From Raphanus sativus (lineage: Eukaryota; Streptophyta; Magnoliopsida; Brassicales; Brassicaceae), in NCBI RefSeq assembly GCF_000801105.2, contig NC_079512.1, positions 33,435,848 through 33,499,847 on the forward strand: a DNA stretch of 64,000 nt. Direction: 5' to 3'. Below, piece after piece: positions 11,608 through 22,900 of the stretch. The position numbers and the translations under genes were made by a program. Below the pieces are notes generated by a model. It was not told the origin of the DNA. It did no database searches and worked only from the letters and a program-made list of their open reading frames with translations. Each line of letters opens with the position of its first letter. Within the stretch, counting starts at the first letter, position 1.

Positions 11608-14600
11608 TTACTTTTCTCCTCCCACTGGCAAGTGACGATGTCTGGAGGCACGGCAAGTTTCTGGAGAATTAAGACTTGAGTCACGTAGCCGCGAATGCCT
11701 TGTGAAGGGAGGAGAAGGCGAGGAAGAGGATGATGATGTTGGAGAGGGAGTCTCAGACTGTCCGGGAGCCCGTCCTTGATGATCACCAAAAATGAAGTCA
11801 GCGAAGTCGTCCATGCTTGTACTGTCTGTGCTGCAAGAGCATTCATCTGAGTTGCTGTCAAAGAGAGAAGAACTGTCACTCGACGAGTCCTCTTCTAAAA
11901 TTCTCTGCAGCCTCTGGAAGCTGGAATAAAATGATTGTATATTGCCAGATCGGTCACCACCGGGAGTGTTGGAAGAACACACAGGATTTGCGGTAGACAC
12001 AGACCGTGACACACTAGTCTTAGGTACCAGCGGTGGCACACTGCGTTTTTTATTGGTGGATGCTTCTGTTTTATTACATACTACTAATTTTGGAGGAATT
12101 GGAGAACACCTGTAGTCAGTTCATTTATAGCATAAATAACCAGATCGAGCATAATCCACAATTGTAAAAGAGTATGCATTGTAGTATGTATTAACCTTGC
12201 GTAGAACAGCATATAAGCTCCCTTTGTCAAGACCCTTTCAACATCAGAAGTTACCACCTGAAAATAATCAATATGCACAACAAAAGAATTAGACATCGAA
12301 ACTTCCACAAATGATTACGAGAAGAGACCAGAAAATGAGTTGGAAGCCAACGGTTTTTCTCTCCACAAAATGAAAATTGTAGCAGACTACAATTTTGTAA
12401 TTGTAGCAGACTACAATTTTGTAAGTAGGAAATTCCTAGTGACTTCCAACTTTTTTTAAAAAAAAATGTAACTTGTTTGTAAACTAATTGGCAAACAGCT
12501 TTTGCATTGTTAAATATATGAGCAACTTACCGTGTTATCATCAGCCTTGTACCACTTGTTTTGACTGTTTCTAACATAGCAGACATAGTGGCCAGAAAAT
12601 GCTGCATTCATTATATCCAAGTGAACAATCACTCCATAGAGTTTGTAGTCATGTGATTTTTCACTTCCACCGCTGACATATGGAGCCAAATCCAGCGATT
12701 CTGGAAACCTAACCAACTTATTGATCTTCCCAAATTTCCCTGACTGCAAAAATTAAGTGTCCCGAAATTTTTAGCTAACAAGAGAACACAGATGGAGTCG
12801 ACAGAAACAAACTGTGTATCCACTGAAGAGAGAAGTTACCTGGAATCGTTTTAGTGCAATCGTAAGCACATTCGGAGGCTCTGTAATTTTCAGTTTCTTT
12901 TTGGCTCTCTCGTAGGATTTACACCTGCTCACCGGAGAAAAAGTTGGCACTCGTCAACCATCGATTGTAAACCTCATTGCCAGAATCGAATGAGAGGTTT
13001 CAGTTGATTGGCTAGAACTAAGCAAATAAAGACAATGACAGTACTCTATATAGTTGGCTTGGTAGGCCCCATGGAACTTTATTTCAGTTCACCATGGAGT
13101 CTATGTCTTGCAACTAAATTAGATGAAAGGCTATATAAATAGCTCATGTAAGACTCTTATCATCCATAAAACAATGAAAAGAGAATTGGAAGTATCGAAC
13201 GACCACAGTAGCTTTTAAACACGTGGAAAGAAAATGCTGACCAACCTGCCACATTTGTATTTGTTTTCTCCATCCAATATTTCAGTCCTTGTAAATCGAC
13301 GCAAAGCATCCTCCAAGGTGCTAATATCCCCATCAATCTCAACCGTTAGATCCATCATTTTCTCACGCCGCTCAGATTTTTCTTGACAGTTCATGCATTT
13401 AATCTGGCAGACATCATAATTGTCTCAAACGATCAGCATTACTACTCCCTCCAAAACAACGTACTGAGTATTGAGTCATATATAAATATTATAGGTAAGA
13501 ATACCTTTGAACGGAGGTATCCGCCGAAAGTCAAACCAATTAGAGTTGTATCTTCTAGTTTCCTAGTCTTTGGCATATCGTATTCAGACGCCTTGATACA
13601 CACTGACTGCATTGTATCGACAACAAACCTGCAAAAGGGAAAGGAAAATGAAATCAAAACAAGACTGTTCCAGTTGCAATATACATATATGCATCAGCGT
13701 TTGTTCGATTGCAGAATGTTAGTTCACCTAAGGAATTCATGTGCATCTTCTTGCTTGCCATTCCCAAGAGAGATTCCGATATTATGCAGCTGTGACAGCA
13801 ACCCATTGGGAGACAGTGGAGACTTTCCTTCTGTTGCCTTTAAGACCAGATTCTCAAACCCACAGGTGAAGCATTGTTCTTTGTTTGGACCTAATAGTTA
13901 AAATGACCTATTTAGTGGTTGATAACAATGATAACAAAACATAGCATCCCAGAACAACTACCACATATTACACAAGAAAGAAAAAAAGAGAGTCCAGAGA
14001 CGCACATGCTCTAGAATGATGTTGCTGGAGAAAGTATGTGGTCAAAGGAGGAGTGAACATCAGGCATTGAAAGACAACATTAGCAAAACAGCTGAAAAAA
14101 GGAGAATTTTCTTAGTGCTTTTCTTCAGAAAGTATAATTCCTAAGATAAAGTAATTGGGGTTACTTATTGCCGGAATTGATGAGGCCACAAGGCTGGAGC
14201 TCAGTTTTAATGGTATACATCTTTAAAAATAATTCATATGAAAAGAGCCCCTGCATGTCACAAACAAATTGATAAGAATAAAATAGCTGAGCTTATTTGT
14301 TGATGTAGGTAATGAGTGTTGAAAAATGATGATAGCATGCTAGAACCCAGTGATTACCTTATGACCATGTCTTCCTTCCATCTCATTCTCAGCTAATGAC
14401 TTCGGTTTAGTCCACTGGTCTACAACTTTCAGTACTGATGCCTTCAAACCATTTTTCCCATTTAGAGAAGTTATACGGTGATCGGCAACACCATTTTGTT
14501 TCTGATGGTCAAGAACTGTTCCAGATTTTGCACCTACAGCAGATTGTTTCGCAACATCAGGACTCTCCCTCGCCTTCGAGGCCTTGGATGCCAAAAGTTG

Positions 14601-16026
14601 GACTTCCGCAACCTTCAGAGGGGCCAACACTACGCCACTTCCAGTACTGGTGCTCTTTGACTTACGAAGGGTCACAGTGGACAAACCAGTAGGATTCAAA
14701 GGGCGTGGCGCCTTGATAGAAGACGAACTTGTTAGTGAAATTTCAGCCTCATCAGATCTTTTAGCATTTCTTTCTTTTCTATTCAATTCATCATAAAAAT
14801 TTGGAGTCCCTGATGCAGCCCTGTGAGTTTCTTCTGAAATGAATTTTCTAAGCTCAGAGAATTTTGCAGCTGAGGTGTCTCTAGAAGGGCCAAAGGATAC
14901 ATGCAGAGAGGATTTACCAGGTTCACCAGATTTAGAACTTTCACTTACACATTCTGCTGATGCAAGAGCCGTACCCCAAAAATCAGACGACTTCAGAAGA
15001 GACGGGTCAGCTGATTTTGGTTGAGCTGATCCTGGATGTCTATCCGGAACTAATGAGGGTAAGCTACTTGATTGTCTCTGGTTCTGCCCAGCATCACCCC
15101 CAGGCTTAACAAGATTCAGTTTAGGCAAGTTAGCGAGGTTATCTACGGACTCAACCAAATGCACAAATTTAGGAGACAGCGGCTTGGATGGAACATCGTC
15201 GATAATGCTGAAACATGTCTCCTCTGACGCTACAGAAACATGAGCATCCAGCAAGGGCTGCTCCGATCTCTCGGAATCAGACGAACTAAGGCACTCACCA
15301 AGAGAAGTATCATCACTAGAGTCATTACGGGGTGAGGAGGAAAAGCTAGAGAAGGAGGATCCAGATGTTTCAGCAACAGAAACAGCTTCTTCCTTATCTA
15401 TAACATCATCTCTGTTATCTACACTTTCTCCATTCACATCTTCAGAAGATCTGGAAGTACTAGAAAGTATCCCTTCCCTGATTGGTACAGTCTCTACTTC
15501 CGAATGCAGCAACAAAGTTTCATCAACAGTCAAACCTTCGTTTCCTTCTCCAAATTTCAAATCAGAGTCACTCTTCTCATCGTCCGTATTATATACGATG
15601 GACGCAGGCTGACACTCATCTTTGTGACCTTGCCGCCAGTGAATGATTTGACATTTCCCGGAACTGAACAGAAAAATAAATAAAAATTAGATGTGACGAA
15701 CAAAACCGAGACAAACACTATATGTTATTTGCATACCAATAACGAACGGCTTTGCAACGAGAGCACCGAGTCAAGGCAGGAGAAAAGCAAACAGGGCAAT
15801 AGAAGCTATTAGTAGTGACGGGGACAAAAGAGAACTCAACAGAGGCCTCTAGCTCTACCCTAGCAGCTTCCTCGGAAGCGTGAATAAGAAGTCTCCGGAT
15901 CTCCTCCCTTCTTAGAGCCGCGAGCCTCCATTTGCGTCGAACAACAACGAAGCCGGTGAGAGGTAGAAGGAGGAGAGAGATCACAAGGACTAGACTAGTA
16001 AGCCCTAGATCCAAGACGAGGAGCAT
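11608..16026 (-). CDS. UBP16: Ubiquitin carboxyl-terminal hydrolase 16 (MYND-type deubiquitinase)
   Basis: Eleven exons (16026-15737, 15663-14358, 14250-14165, 14091-14006, 13890-13728, 13628-13505, 13403-13246, 12924-12840, 12743-12531, 12257-12196, 12109-11608) give 1024 residues. The N-terminus is a hydrophobic segment (residues 1-28). A MYND zinc finger follows (CPVCFSPALTRCSRCKAVRYC, then SGKCQIIHW). A long Ser-rich linker fills exon 2. The USP domain begins with the Cys box GLINSGNNCFAN (catalytic Cys at about residue 562) and closes with the His box SGHYVCY (His at about 818) and KWYKADD. A zinc-ribbon pair, CFTCGF and IKCMNC..YKCGRCKS, lies inside the domain. UBP16 removes ubiquitin from targets and in Arabidopsis stabilises a serine hydroxymethyltransferase in salt tolerance. 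The catalytic residues are present. The tail is Ser/Pro-rich. Confidence 0.95.
12375..12422. repeat. Tandem pair of 24-bp hairpin-forming units in a UBP16 intron
   Basis: The unit AATTGTAGCAGACTACAATT plus TTGT occurs twice head to tail (12375-12398 and 12399-12422). Each copy is a short palindrome: TTGTAG and CTACAA pair around a CAGA loop. It lies in the intron between the exons ending at 12531 and starting at 12257. Confidence 0.8.
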
Positions 16027-16538
16027 TTATCCTCCACCAGATGCACAAGCTATTAGATATGAGACTGGACTCCAAATCTGACCACCAACCATAGATCTCG
16101 CCGGCGTTTTGGCCGGAAAGGAGGTTACTTTGAGGATCAATAACGAAGATTTGGCATGCAGAGAGAGAGAGAGCTTAGAAATCGTCAGAGTTGGATTCGC
16201 TGGTGGGTAAGCTTCCAAAATGATGACGGACCCAAATCGAAGAACACACGAATAAACAAGAGCCCAAGTTGATTGTTTATGTTCTCTCTGGAAAATGTTA
16301 AAAATGTGGTCTTTGTAATTTAGGGTTTGGAAAAGAGGAAGATGAGAAGAGAGAGATTCTTCGGTACAAGGAGGAAGAAATTAGCAAGCATATTTACTTT
16401 TTTTTCCAAAACGAAGACGTTTCCTCAACCACGAATTTTCTTTTCTTTTCTGTACTTTTTTGCCTCGGTTGTTTTATTTTACTCTTCTTTCTTTTTGTCG
16501 TATACAAGGAAGTCTTTTTATTTAAAACCAATATTTTC
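16027..16538. other. UBP16 upstream region
   Basis: The part next to UBP16 is GA-rich on the coding strand, as expected of a 5' leader. It holds a 22-codon ATG-started uORF (16092-16027, minus) whose stop codon directly abuts the UBP16 ATG. Further right the DNA becomes T-rich. An 82-codon plus-strand open frame at 16327-16575 is low-complexity Phe/Lys and is not called as a gene. The right end (16524-16538) is one copy of the target duplication of the neighbouring retroposon. Confidence 0.5.
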
Positions 16539-17670
16539 TTTTTTTTTGTCATCTATGAATTATCATTCAACTTAAACGGAAGTACCATCATTACATGACA
16601 AAGGTCGGCAAGAGTCGCAACTCTTCCGAAGACCATGGCTGGCGATTTCACATATCGAACATCCCAGAGACCCAAATTAAAAACATAAAAGAAATCTTAC
16701 TCTAGAGATTTAACACAAAGAGAAAATGACTTGAAATACTTAAAAGATCAAGGAACTCAAACCAAACTCCATAACAGCACCAGGTCGCTAATCATAACCA
16801 AGAACCTGAAGACGCACGAGTTGAACTCAGAAACAGAGACTTGAGAAGACCACAATCCATCAGGTCACAACCACAACCTCACAAGAAACAAATCGGCAGG
16901 AACGATCAAAAACCGAGGCGCAAACAGAGCCAATAACAACCACTACCGCGTCTGCACTAAGACCACAGGCAACCCAAGAGAGGAAAGGCACAAGGTCGAA
17001 CCTTGAAACTCCAAGCGGGGAAAACGTCTAAAAGGATCAGCAGCTCTTGCACGCGGACCCTCGTGTACCCAAACTCAACCATCTACAAAGCAAGAGAGTG
17101 GTCACGTCCTCGCAAGAGAAGAGCCGAAGATCGAACCCATTGCTTCGTCTTGATACCTCACACCATAGAGAAGAAGCAAGTAGATGCCTACACAACAGAT
17201 TACCATCCAAGAGACGAACCCAACAAAAGAGACCTTGACAAACACAGATTACCAATGGCTCACGAGAACGAGGAGAAGCAGGAGCACACCTGATCCAAAA
17301 GCTACGACCAAGAAGGAGGAGCGGTATAAAGACACCAAGTCCGGAACATATAGCCTCCCCATATCCTAACCCGTTGAGAAAGCACTTCATCCACCACTAA
17401 CCTTCAAAGGAAGACAAGCCACATCCCAAACCACACAGGAACTAAAAAAGCATAACACAAACGGAATAAACACCAGATCTACAAAATACTAAGCAAAAGA
17501 AACAAACCCGACCGACGGTGGCGCTAACAGAGCCACCACGCGCCGGCCGGTGGAGATCGCAAAGTTGAACGGAGGAGAAGCTAGTTTATCGGACGAGAGG
17601 ATAAGATGCTTTTTTAATCTGGTTCGTTCACAGGTAACAAGTTTGAAAAAAAAAAAAAACCAATATTTTC
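16524..17670 (-). mobile_element. Non-LTR retroposon (about 1.1 kb) with 15-bp target-site duplication
   Basis: Identical 15-mers AAAACCAATATTTTC lie at 16524-16538 and 17656-17670. Between them is a 1.1-kb insertion (16539-17655) of different base composition from the surrounding DNA. It ends in nine A residues when read on the minus strand (T-run at 16539-16547). A target duplication of this length plus a 3' A-tail is the mark of LINE-machinery retroposition. No reverse transcriptase frame was found; the longest frames inside are about 117 codons and unrecognisable. It could be a non-coding Sadhu-type retroposon, a 5'-truncated LINE, or a processed non-coding transcript. The insertion lies upstream of UBP16. 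Confidence 0.75.
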
Positions 17671-18135
17671 AGGTGGTCCTTTTTAATTTCGTATTTGAAA
17701 AGGTAAATTGTTCAACGATAATATGGCTTTTTGAATATATGGTATTCTATTCTCTTGGTTCCTTTCAGATCTGTGGAAGGGTAAAAACGATTTTAGAGCT
17801 CTTGAGATTATGGAGAAGTCGATTAGTAATAAACATGAAAGAGTAATGGAATGACGCCAAGTGCAACCTCAACCTCTCCATTCTTAAGTGGCAGCTAGGC
17901 TTAGCCCTGTGAAACAAAGTCGTTTATTTTTAACAATCAATCATGCTTCTTAGAATATAAATGCACACGTCTGTGAAATGCTAAAGGGATGGGGTCAATT
18001 TTTCAAATTTTTGGATTCTTTAGAGTTTGTTTTTCCCCCAAGTGGTGAGCCAAAAATACAAATTCAACAGATAGGGCATAGGTCAGCTTGTTACTTGGCA
18101 TGCAATCATGTGATTTTGCTAAATTAAAATAACAA
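17671..18135. other. Intergenic between retroposon and tRNA gene
   Basis: About 465 bases, moderately AT-rich. No frame, repeat or RNA gene was recognised. Confidence 0.5.
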
Positions 18136-18217
18136 GTCGCTTTGGCCGAGTGGTTAAGGCGTGTGCCTGCTAAGTACATGGGGTTTCCCCGCGAGAGTTC
18201 GAATCTCTCAGGCGACG
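18136..18217 (+). tRNA. tRNA-Ser (anticodon GCT)
   Basis: The 82-nt sequence folds as a class II tRNA. The acceptor stem GTCGCTT pairs with AGGCGAC, with one G-T wobble. The anticodon stem TGTGC/GTACA encloses loop CTGCTAA, so the anticodon at 18169-18171 is GCT (reads AGC/AGT serine codons). A long variable arm GGGG-TTT-CCCC is the serine hallmark. The T arm is GAGAG-TTCGAAT-CTCTC. A and B boxes are present (TGGCCGAGTGG, AGTTCGAATCT). There is no intron, and CCA is not encoded, as usual in eukaryotes. Confidence 0.97.
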
Positions 18218-18221
18218 TAAC

Positions 18222-18228
18222 TTTTTTT
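18222..18228 (+). terminator. RNA polymerase III T-run terminator of tRNA-Ser
   Basis: Seven T residues begin five bases after the tRNA 3' end, the standard Pol III stop signal. Confidence 0.85.
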
Positions 18229-18633
18229 GTTAAACCTTTTCAGAAGGCCCAATTAATCTTGACTTAAAGCCCAGAAATAAACAATGGGCCGCCTCGCATA
18301 CACACGTTTTTTTATTAACTTTGACTAGTTCTAAAACCGGCGAGTCTGACCTGACTTGAATCCTAACAGTATTTAGGGTTTTCCTTTAATGATTAGAACA
18401 CTCTCAGCTCCTACTGCGAAGAAGCCGGAAACAGAAAAAAAAGCATTCGTCAACATTAAACAGCTCTGCTCTTACTCCACAAACAACAAAACCGTGTCAT
18501 AAAACTCGCTATAAATACTTCATCTCTCAGTGCTCTTCTTCTTCAGACATCTCTCAGCTTCTCTCTTCTCCTTCGGCTTTTTAGTCTTAACACTTCAATA
18601 AATTTTTTTTAAAAACTCCAAATTTTTATAGCA
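18229..18633 (+). promoter_or_regulatory. DIC2 promoter and 5' leader
   Basis: Two TGGGCC-type site II elements (18246-18251 minus, 18285-18290 plus) lie just after the tRNA gene. A telo-box-like TTAGGGTTTT is near 18373. A TATA box (TATAAAT, 18510-18516) lies about 120 bp before the start codon, followed by a CT-rich leader. The arrangement is that of an ordinary plant Pol II promoter starting near 18540. Confidence 0.65.
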
Positions 18634-19587
18634 ATGGGAGTGAAAAGTTTCGTGGAAGGTGGGATAGCCTCTGTAGTCGCGGGTTGCTCCACTCACCCTC
18701 TCGATCTCATCAAGGTTCGCCTTCAGCTCCACGGCGAAGCTTCCACCGTCGCTCTCCTCCGTCCAGCTCTCGCTTTCCACAACTCTCCTCCAGCTTTCCT
18801 GGAGACGACGACGACTCAGTCAGTTCCTAGAGTAGGACCCATCTCCCTCGGAATCAACCTCGTCAAAACCGAAGGCGCCGCCGCGCTATTCTCCGGCGTC
18901 TCCGCCACGCTCCTCCGTCAGACTCTCTACTCCACCACCAGGATGGGTCTCTACGAGGTCCTCAAGGAGAAGTGGACCGATCCCGAGTCCGGTAAACTGA
19001 GTCTCACCCGTAAAATCGCCGCGGGGCTAGTCGGCGGCGGGATCGGAGCCGCCGTGGGAAACCCGGCCGACGTGGCGATGGTTCGTATGCAAGCCGACGG
19101 GAGGCTTCCCGTCTCGGAGCGCCGCGGCTACGCGGGAGTGGGAGACGCGATCAGGAGGATGGCGAGGCAGGAAGGAGTGGCGAGCCTGTGGCGAGGCTCG
19201 GCGCTGACGATCAACAGGGCGATGATAGTGACGGCGGCGCAGCTCGCGTCGTACGATCAGTTCAAGGAAGGGATGGTGGAGAGCGGGGTGATGAGGGACG
19301 GGCTGGGGACTCACGTGGTGGCGAGTTTCGCGGCGGGGATCGTGGCGGCTGTGGCGTCGAATCCGGTGGACGTGATAAAGACGAGGGTGATGAATATGAA
19401 GGTGGATGCGAGTGGTGGGGAGGCGAGGTATAAAGGCGCGTGGGATTGCGCGGTGAAGACGGTTAGAGCGGAAGGACCGATGGCTCTTTATAAAGGGTTT
19501 GTTCCTACGGTTTGTAGGCAAGGTCCTTTCACTGTTGTGCTCTTTGTTACCTTGGAGCAAGTCAAGAAGCTGCTTCGTGATTTTTGA
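18634..19587 (+). CDS. DIC2: Mitochondrial dicarboxylate carrier DIC2 (UCP-like, PUMP4)
   Basis: A single open frame of 317 residues without introns. It is a mitochondrial carrier family protein of the inner membrane, with three repeats of about 100 residues, each carrying the signature Px(D/E)xx(K/R): PLDLIKVRLQ near residue 22, PADVAMVRMQ near 144, and PVDVIKTRVM near 244. Six membrane helices are expected. The Arabidopsis counterpart At4g24570 (DIC2, also called PUMP4) exchanges malate, oxaloacetate and other dicarboxylates and has been linked to citrate/malate control. The Ser-rich insertion between helices 1 and 2 (HNSPPAFLETTTTQSVPRVG) is typical of plant DICs. The coding sequence is clearly more GC-rich than its surroundings. 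The TATA box and leader upstream support this start. Confidence 0.96.
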   Translation: MGVKSFVEGGIASVVAGCSTHPLDLIKVRLQLHGEASTVALLRPALAFHNSPPAFLETTTTQSVPRVGPISLGINLVKTEGAAALFSGVSATLLRQTLYSTTRMGLYEVLKEKWTDPESGKLSLTRKIAAGLVGGGIGAAVGNPADVAMVRMQADGRLPVSERRGYAGVGDAIRRMARQEGVASLWRGSALTINRAMIVTAAQLASYDQFKEGMVESGVMRDGLGTHVVASFAAGIVAAVASNPVDVIKTRVMNMKVDASGGEARYKGAWDCAVKTVRAEGPMALYKGFVPTVCRQGPFTVVLFVTLEQVKKLLRDF

Positions 19588-19960
19588 TATCATTTGTTTT
19601 ATTGTCTGGAGATGATGATGATGATGACGAATACTAGTAGCATTGATAGGAATTTTTGTATTGATTTATTTCATTTTTCATTATATTTTCGTTCAATCAT
19701 TGTTGTTAGATACAAATCAGTTTTTGTTTCTATACTATTGTGAATGTCTCTACCAAAATAACATATCAAACGCACAGTTAAAACTTAAAACACAGAAGAA
19801 GGGGTGTAGGTTTTGGTTTTTGAAGCAAGAAAAAGAGACTAAAAAGAATGAATATGTTATTTGTTGTTTTGGGTTGAAGAATAAGCATATAAATGGACCT
19901 GGAGTTGTATATGGTGGCTGTACATTTGTGGAAGTTGAGGTTAATATGCAGCTAAAGAGA
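19588..19960. other. Convergent 3' flanks of DIC2 and REN1
   Basis: This contains the DIC2 3' UTR, with a GAT repeat near 19608-19626, and the REN1 3' UTR. Short frames here are antisense shadows of the REN1 tail. Confidence 0.6.
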
Positions 19961-22900
19961 TTATCTGGAGAAGGTCCTTGGTGTTGTGCTGGGTTGGTTT
20001 CCTCCAGATCCTCCTCTGCCTCTCTCTCCTCCGTTCTCAGATCTTCCTCTGTCAAGAACATGCTGGCTATGGAGTTTGCTGCTCTGCCACTCCTGGCTCT
20101 GGTTCTGGTTTGATCCTGTTTCTCTTTCAGTTTCCTGCAAACTTTGGTTTTGCACCGAGGACGGACTGGGTTGCCCTGTGCTTTTTCCATTGTCCATGTT
20201 TGAGAGCTCGCTCGCGATCTGACTTCGTCTCTCCTTTAGGAAGTTGAGTCGAATTGACAATTTGGAAAGTGCAGAAGTTGTTGTGTTTCCCTGTTTGTTT
20301 GTGTACTCATTTAGCTCCTATTTTTTGAACGATATTTGATTGCAATATAATTGGTGTTATGTTTTGTGTTTTTTTCTATTACCTCTCCCTTTCTGCCAGA
20401 CCTCTTTGACATGCCCGCAAGCTTTGAGCTGCCACGTGACGTTTCTTGTTGCGAGCTTTTGCTCCGTGGATCTTTTTGCTTCTCTATCTCATTTTCTCTT
20501 GCAGACCCTTGTTCAACCTGCAAAATGTTACGGATCTGTAGTGCATTATTACAGAGGAAGAAGAAACATACTTGCTAAGATATATATATATACAGTATAT
20601 AATATATCAGAGGTTTTAAACGTGTTACCTTGAGCGATGACCTTTCGGATACGTGAGTAGAAGCTGCTTCAGTATCCTTTTGTTTCTCCTTTCTGTGAGA
20701 CAAAGTTGAAAGAAGAGTAGTGGTTACTGGTTTGCGTTAATATGATTCAGAAAAGCATAGGCTATGAGTATGAGGTAAAATATGAATCTGTTGATGAAAC
20801 CTTACATTTTTGTATTGTGCTCTGGAGTTTTCCGAGATTCTTTGCTAGCACCATGAGTTGAACCAGAGGCTTTTACGTCCTGTTGACTAAGTCTATTTTC
20901 AAGATCATCAACCTTGTGTTCCAAGTTGGCAATATCAGCCTCCGCCTGAGCTACGTCTTGCAGATCTTTCTTCAACTGTGAAAACATGTCTTTCAAGTTG
21001 GATATGTATTTTAGCCGAAACAAAAATAAGAAAAGTTGCTAGACAAGACGAACAAAAGACCAACCTTTTCATCTGTTATTTCTAGAATAGGTTGATTCCC
21101 TTTTGACATCTTCAGTCCTGCTTCTAAAGCAGATTTCTTATTTCTCTCTTGCTGCAACTGTTCTTGTAGTCTTCCCACCTAGAGGAAGAAGGTAAAGCAC
21201 ATATATAAACTAAAAGCCTTGTAAATACTCGATAAGAACAAACAGCACATAGCTAGGCTATGATTTTGTTTTTAAGCCTTTACATCTTTTTCTAGTGCTT
21301 CACGCCGCACGTATAAAGCTTTCTTCCGTCGCTCCAAACTAGCCTGTAGAGCTGCATTGTTTTTAACCTGTTCTAGGAAAAAATGAGGGTTGTTACAGGT
21401 CACATACTCGTTAAAAGCCACTAGTTGTATAGCGAACGATGTTAGCAAAAACAAAAACAAACTTAGAAGGACTTATTTCTGACCTCCTCTGAAATACTGT
21501 TTTGTAGCTCCGATTTGGTTGACTCAAGTCTTTCAATGTCAGCACTGCAGAATAGAAAAAATGTCGGATGAAGTACTCATTTTGGCGTAGTAGGCCACGT
21601 TGATTTACAGGATCTACTTTAGATAGAGTTTTGACAAGTTCCTTTTGAGTTTTGATCTAAACAATGAAAGCCAAACAAGGAAGAAACATAAAATGTAAAT
21701 CACTTGTAGAGATGATGTTACTTACTCGTCCTCGTCCACCTCCACCTCCGCTGCAAAATCAATAGACTCCATCGGAAGGTTTTTCTTCCCCTGGGCACAT
21801 AAAAGACCAAACTGTTACTAAACGTTTAGATCCCTTAAGAGCTAGGAAAAACACATCAAGAACTACGTCCTCGGGATGGAAACGAAACAAGAAACTTACA
21901 GGGGTACGGCCCCAGCGCTTATTACTTCCACCTGGTGGACTGGATAATGTAGAAGGTTTCTTAATGGCAGATGCCAAATCTGATGTTGATAAGCTTTTAT
22001 CTTCAGTTGTTGAGTCCTCTACAACAGCCTTTACCTCTGCATTATCAGCACCTTTAACCAGGATACTTTCATCCTTTTTTGCATCATCATGCCTTGGTAG
22101 TGAAGATCGGTTAGAGCCAGATGATAGCTTCTTAGTAAGTTGGCGCTCCGTAGTTCCTTTTGGGGTTTTGGATTCAGAGCTTAAATTATCATTTATCTGC
22201 AAAATCAACAATGCAAATGTCAAATAAAATGGAACGAAGACAAGGAACTTGAATCATCAATGTAAACTTAAAAATAGAATTATAGAAATGGTTTAGTTAT
22301 TGAACCTTAGTATATGACCGTGCCTTATGGTCATCATGATCAATGTCATCCACATGATTGTCCTCCGAGGCGGCACTCTCACTGTATAATCCGTTTGATT
22401 CATTTTTAAGGTCCTCTTCCTCATCTGTGTAGTCATCAGATCCCTGTGTGCCATCATATTCATCGTCGTCATCGTCATACTCTTCATCATCTGTTCCCTC
22501 ATCCGTTCCACTACCACTCTCTTCTGAGTCAGAGTACAAGCCAGGCGATAAGGAACCTTCCTGCAGCCAGACCATTTATTTAACAAGACGTTAGTGACTG
22601 GAAAAAACACATAATGAAGGTTTCACTATCCTACTGCACCAAAGTAAAATCTTACTCCAAATATGCTGGCATATTCTTCTAACAGTGTTATCACTATAGC
22701 CTGGGCATGATTCGCTGCGGCCGCTGCTTGCAGGAGTTGCATAGAACCATCACCGCCGACATCAAAATCATTTTCAATTTCACAGTCGCCAGCGAGAAGA
22801 GGTCGAAGAAGTAAAGGTGCCATACACGCTGCAACAGCATTCGTGTTCATCCGGTTCACATTTTTGTTAGAGGCCACTACTTGCATCATCGTCAGGATTC

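Noticed and set aside
17003..17390. Overlapping frames of 60-117 codons on both strands
   Set aside because: They all lie inside the retroposon, on both strands, with no recognisable motif; the region is better explained as non-coding retroposon sequence.
19027..19593. 188-codon minus-strand frame over DIC2
   Set aside because: Arg/His-rich antisense shadow of the GC-rich DIC2 coding sequence.
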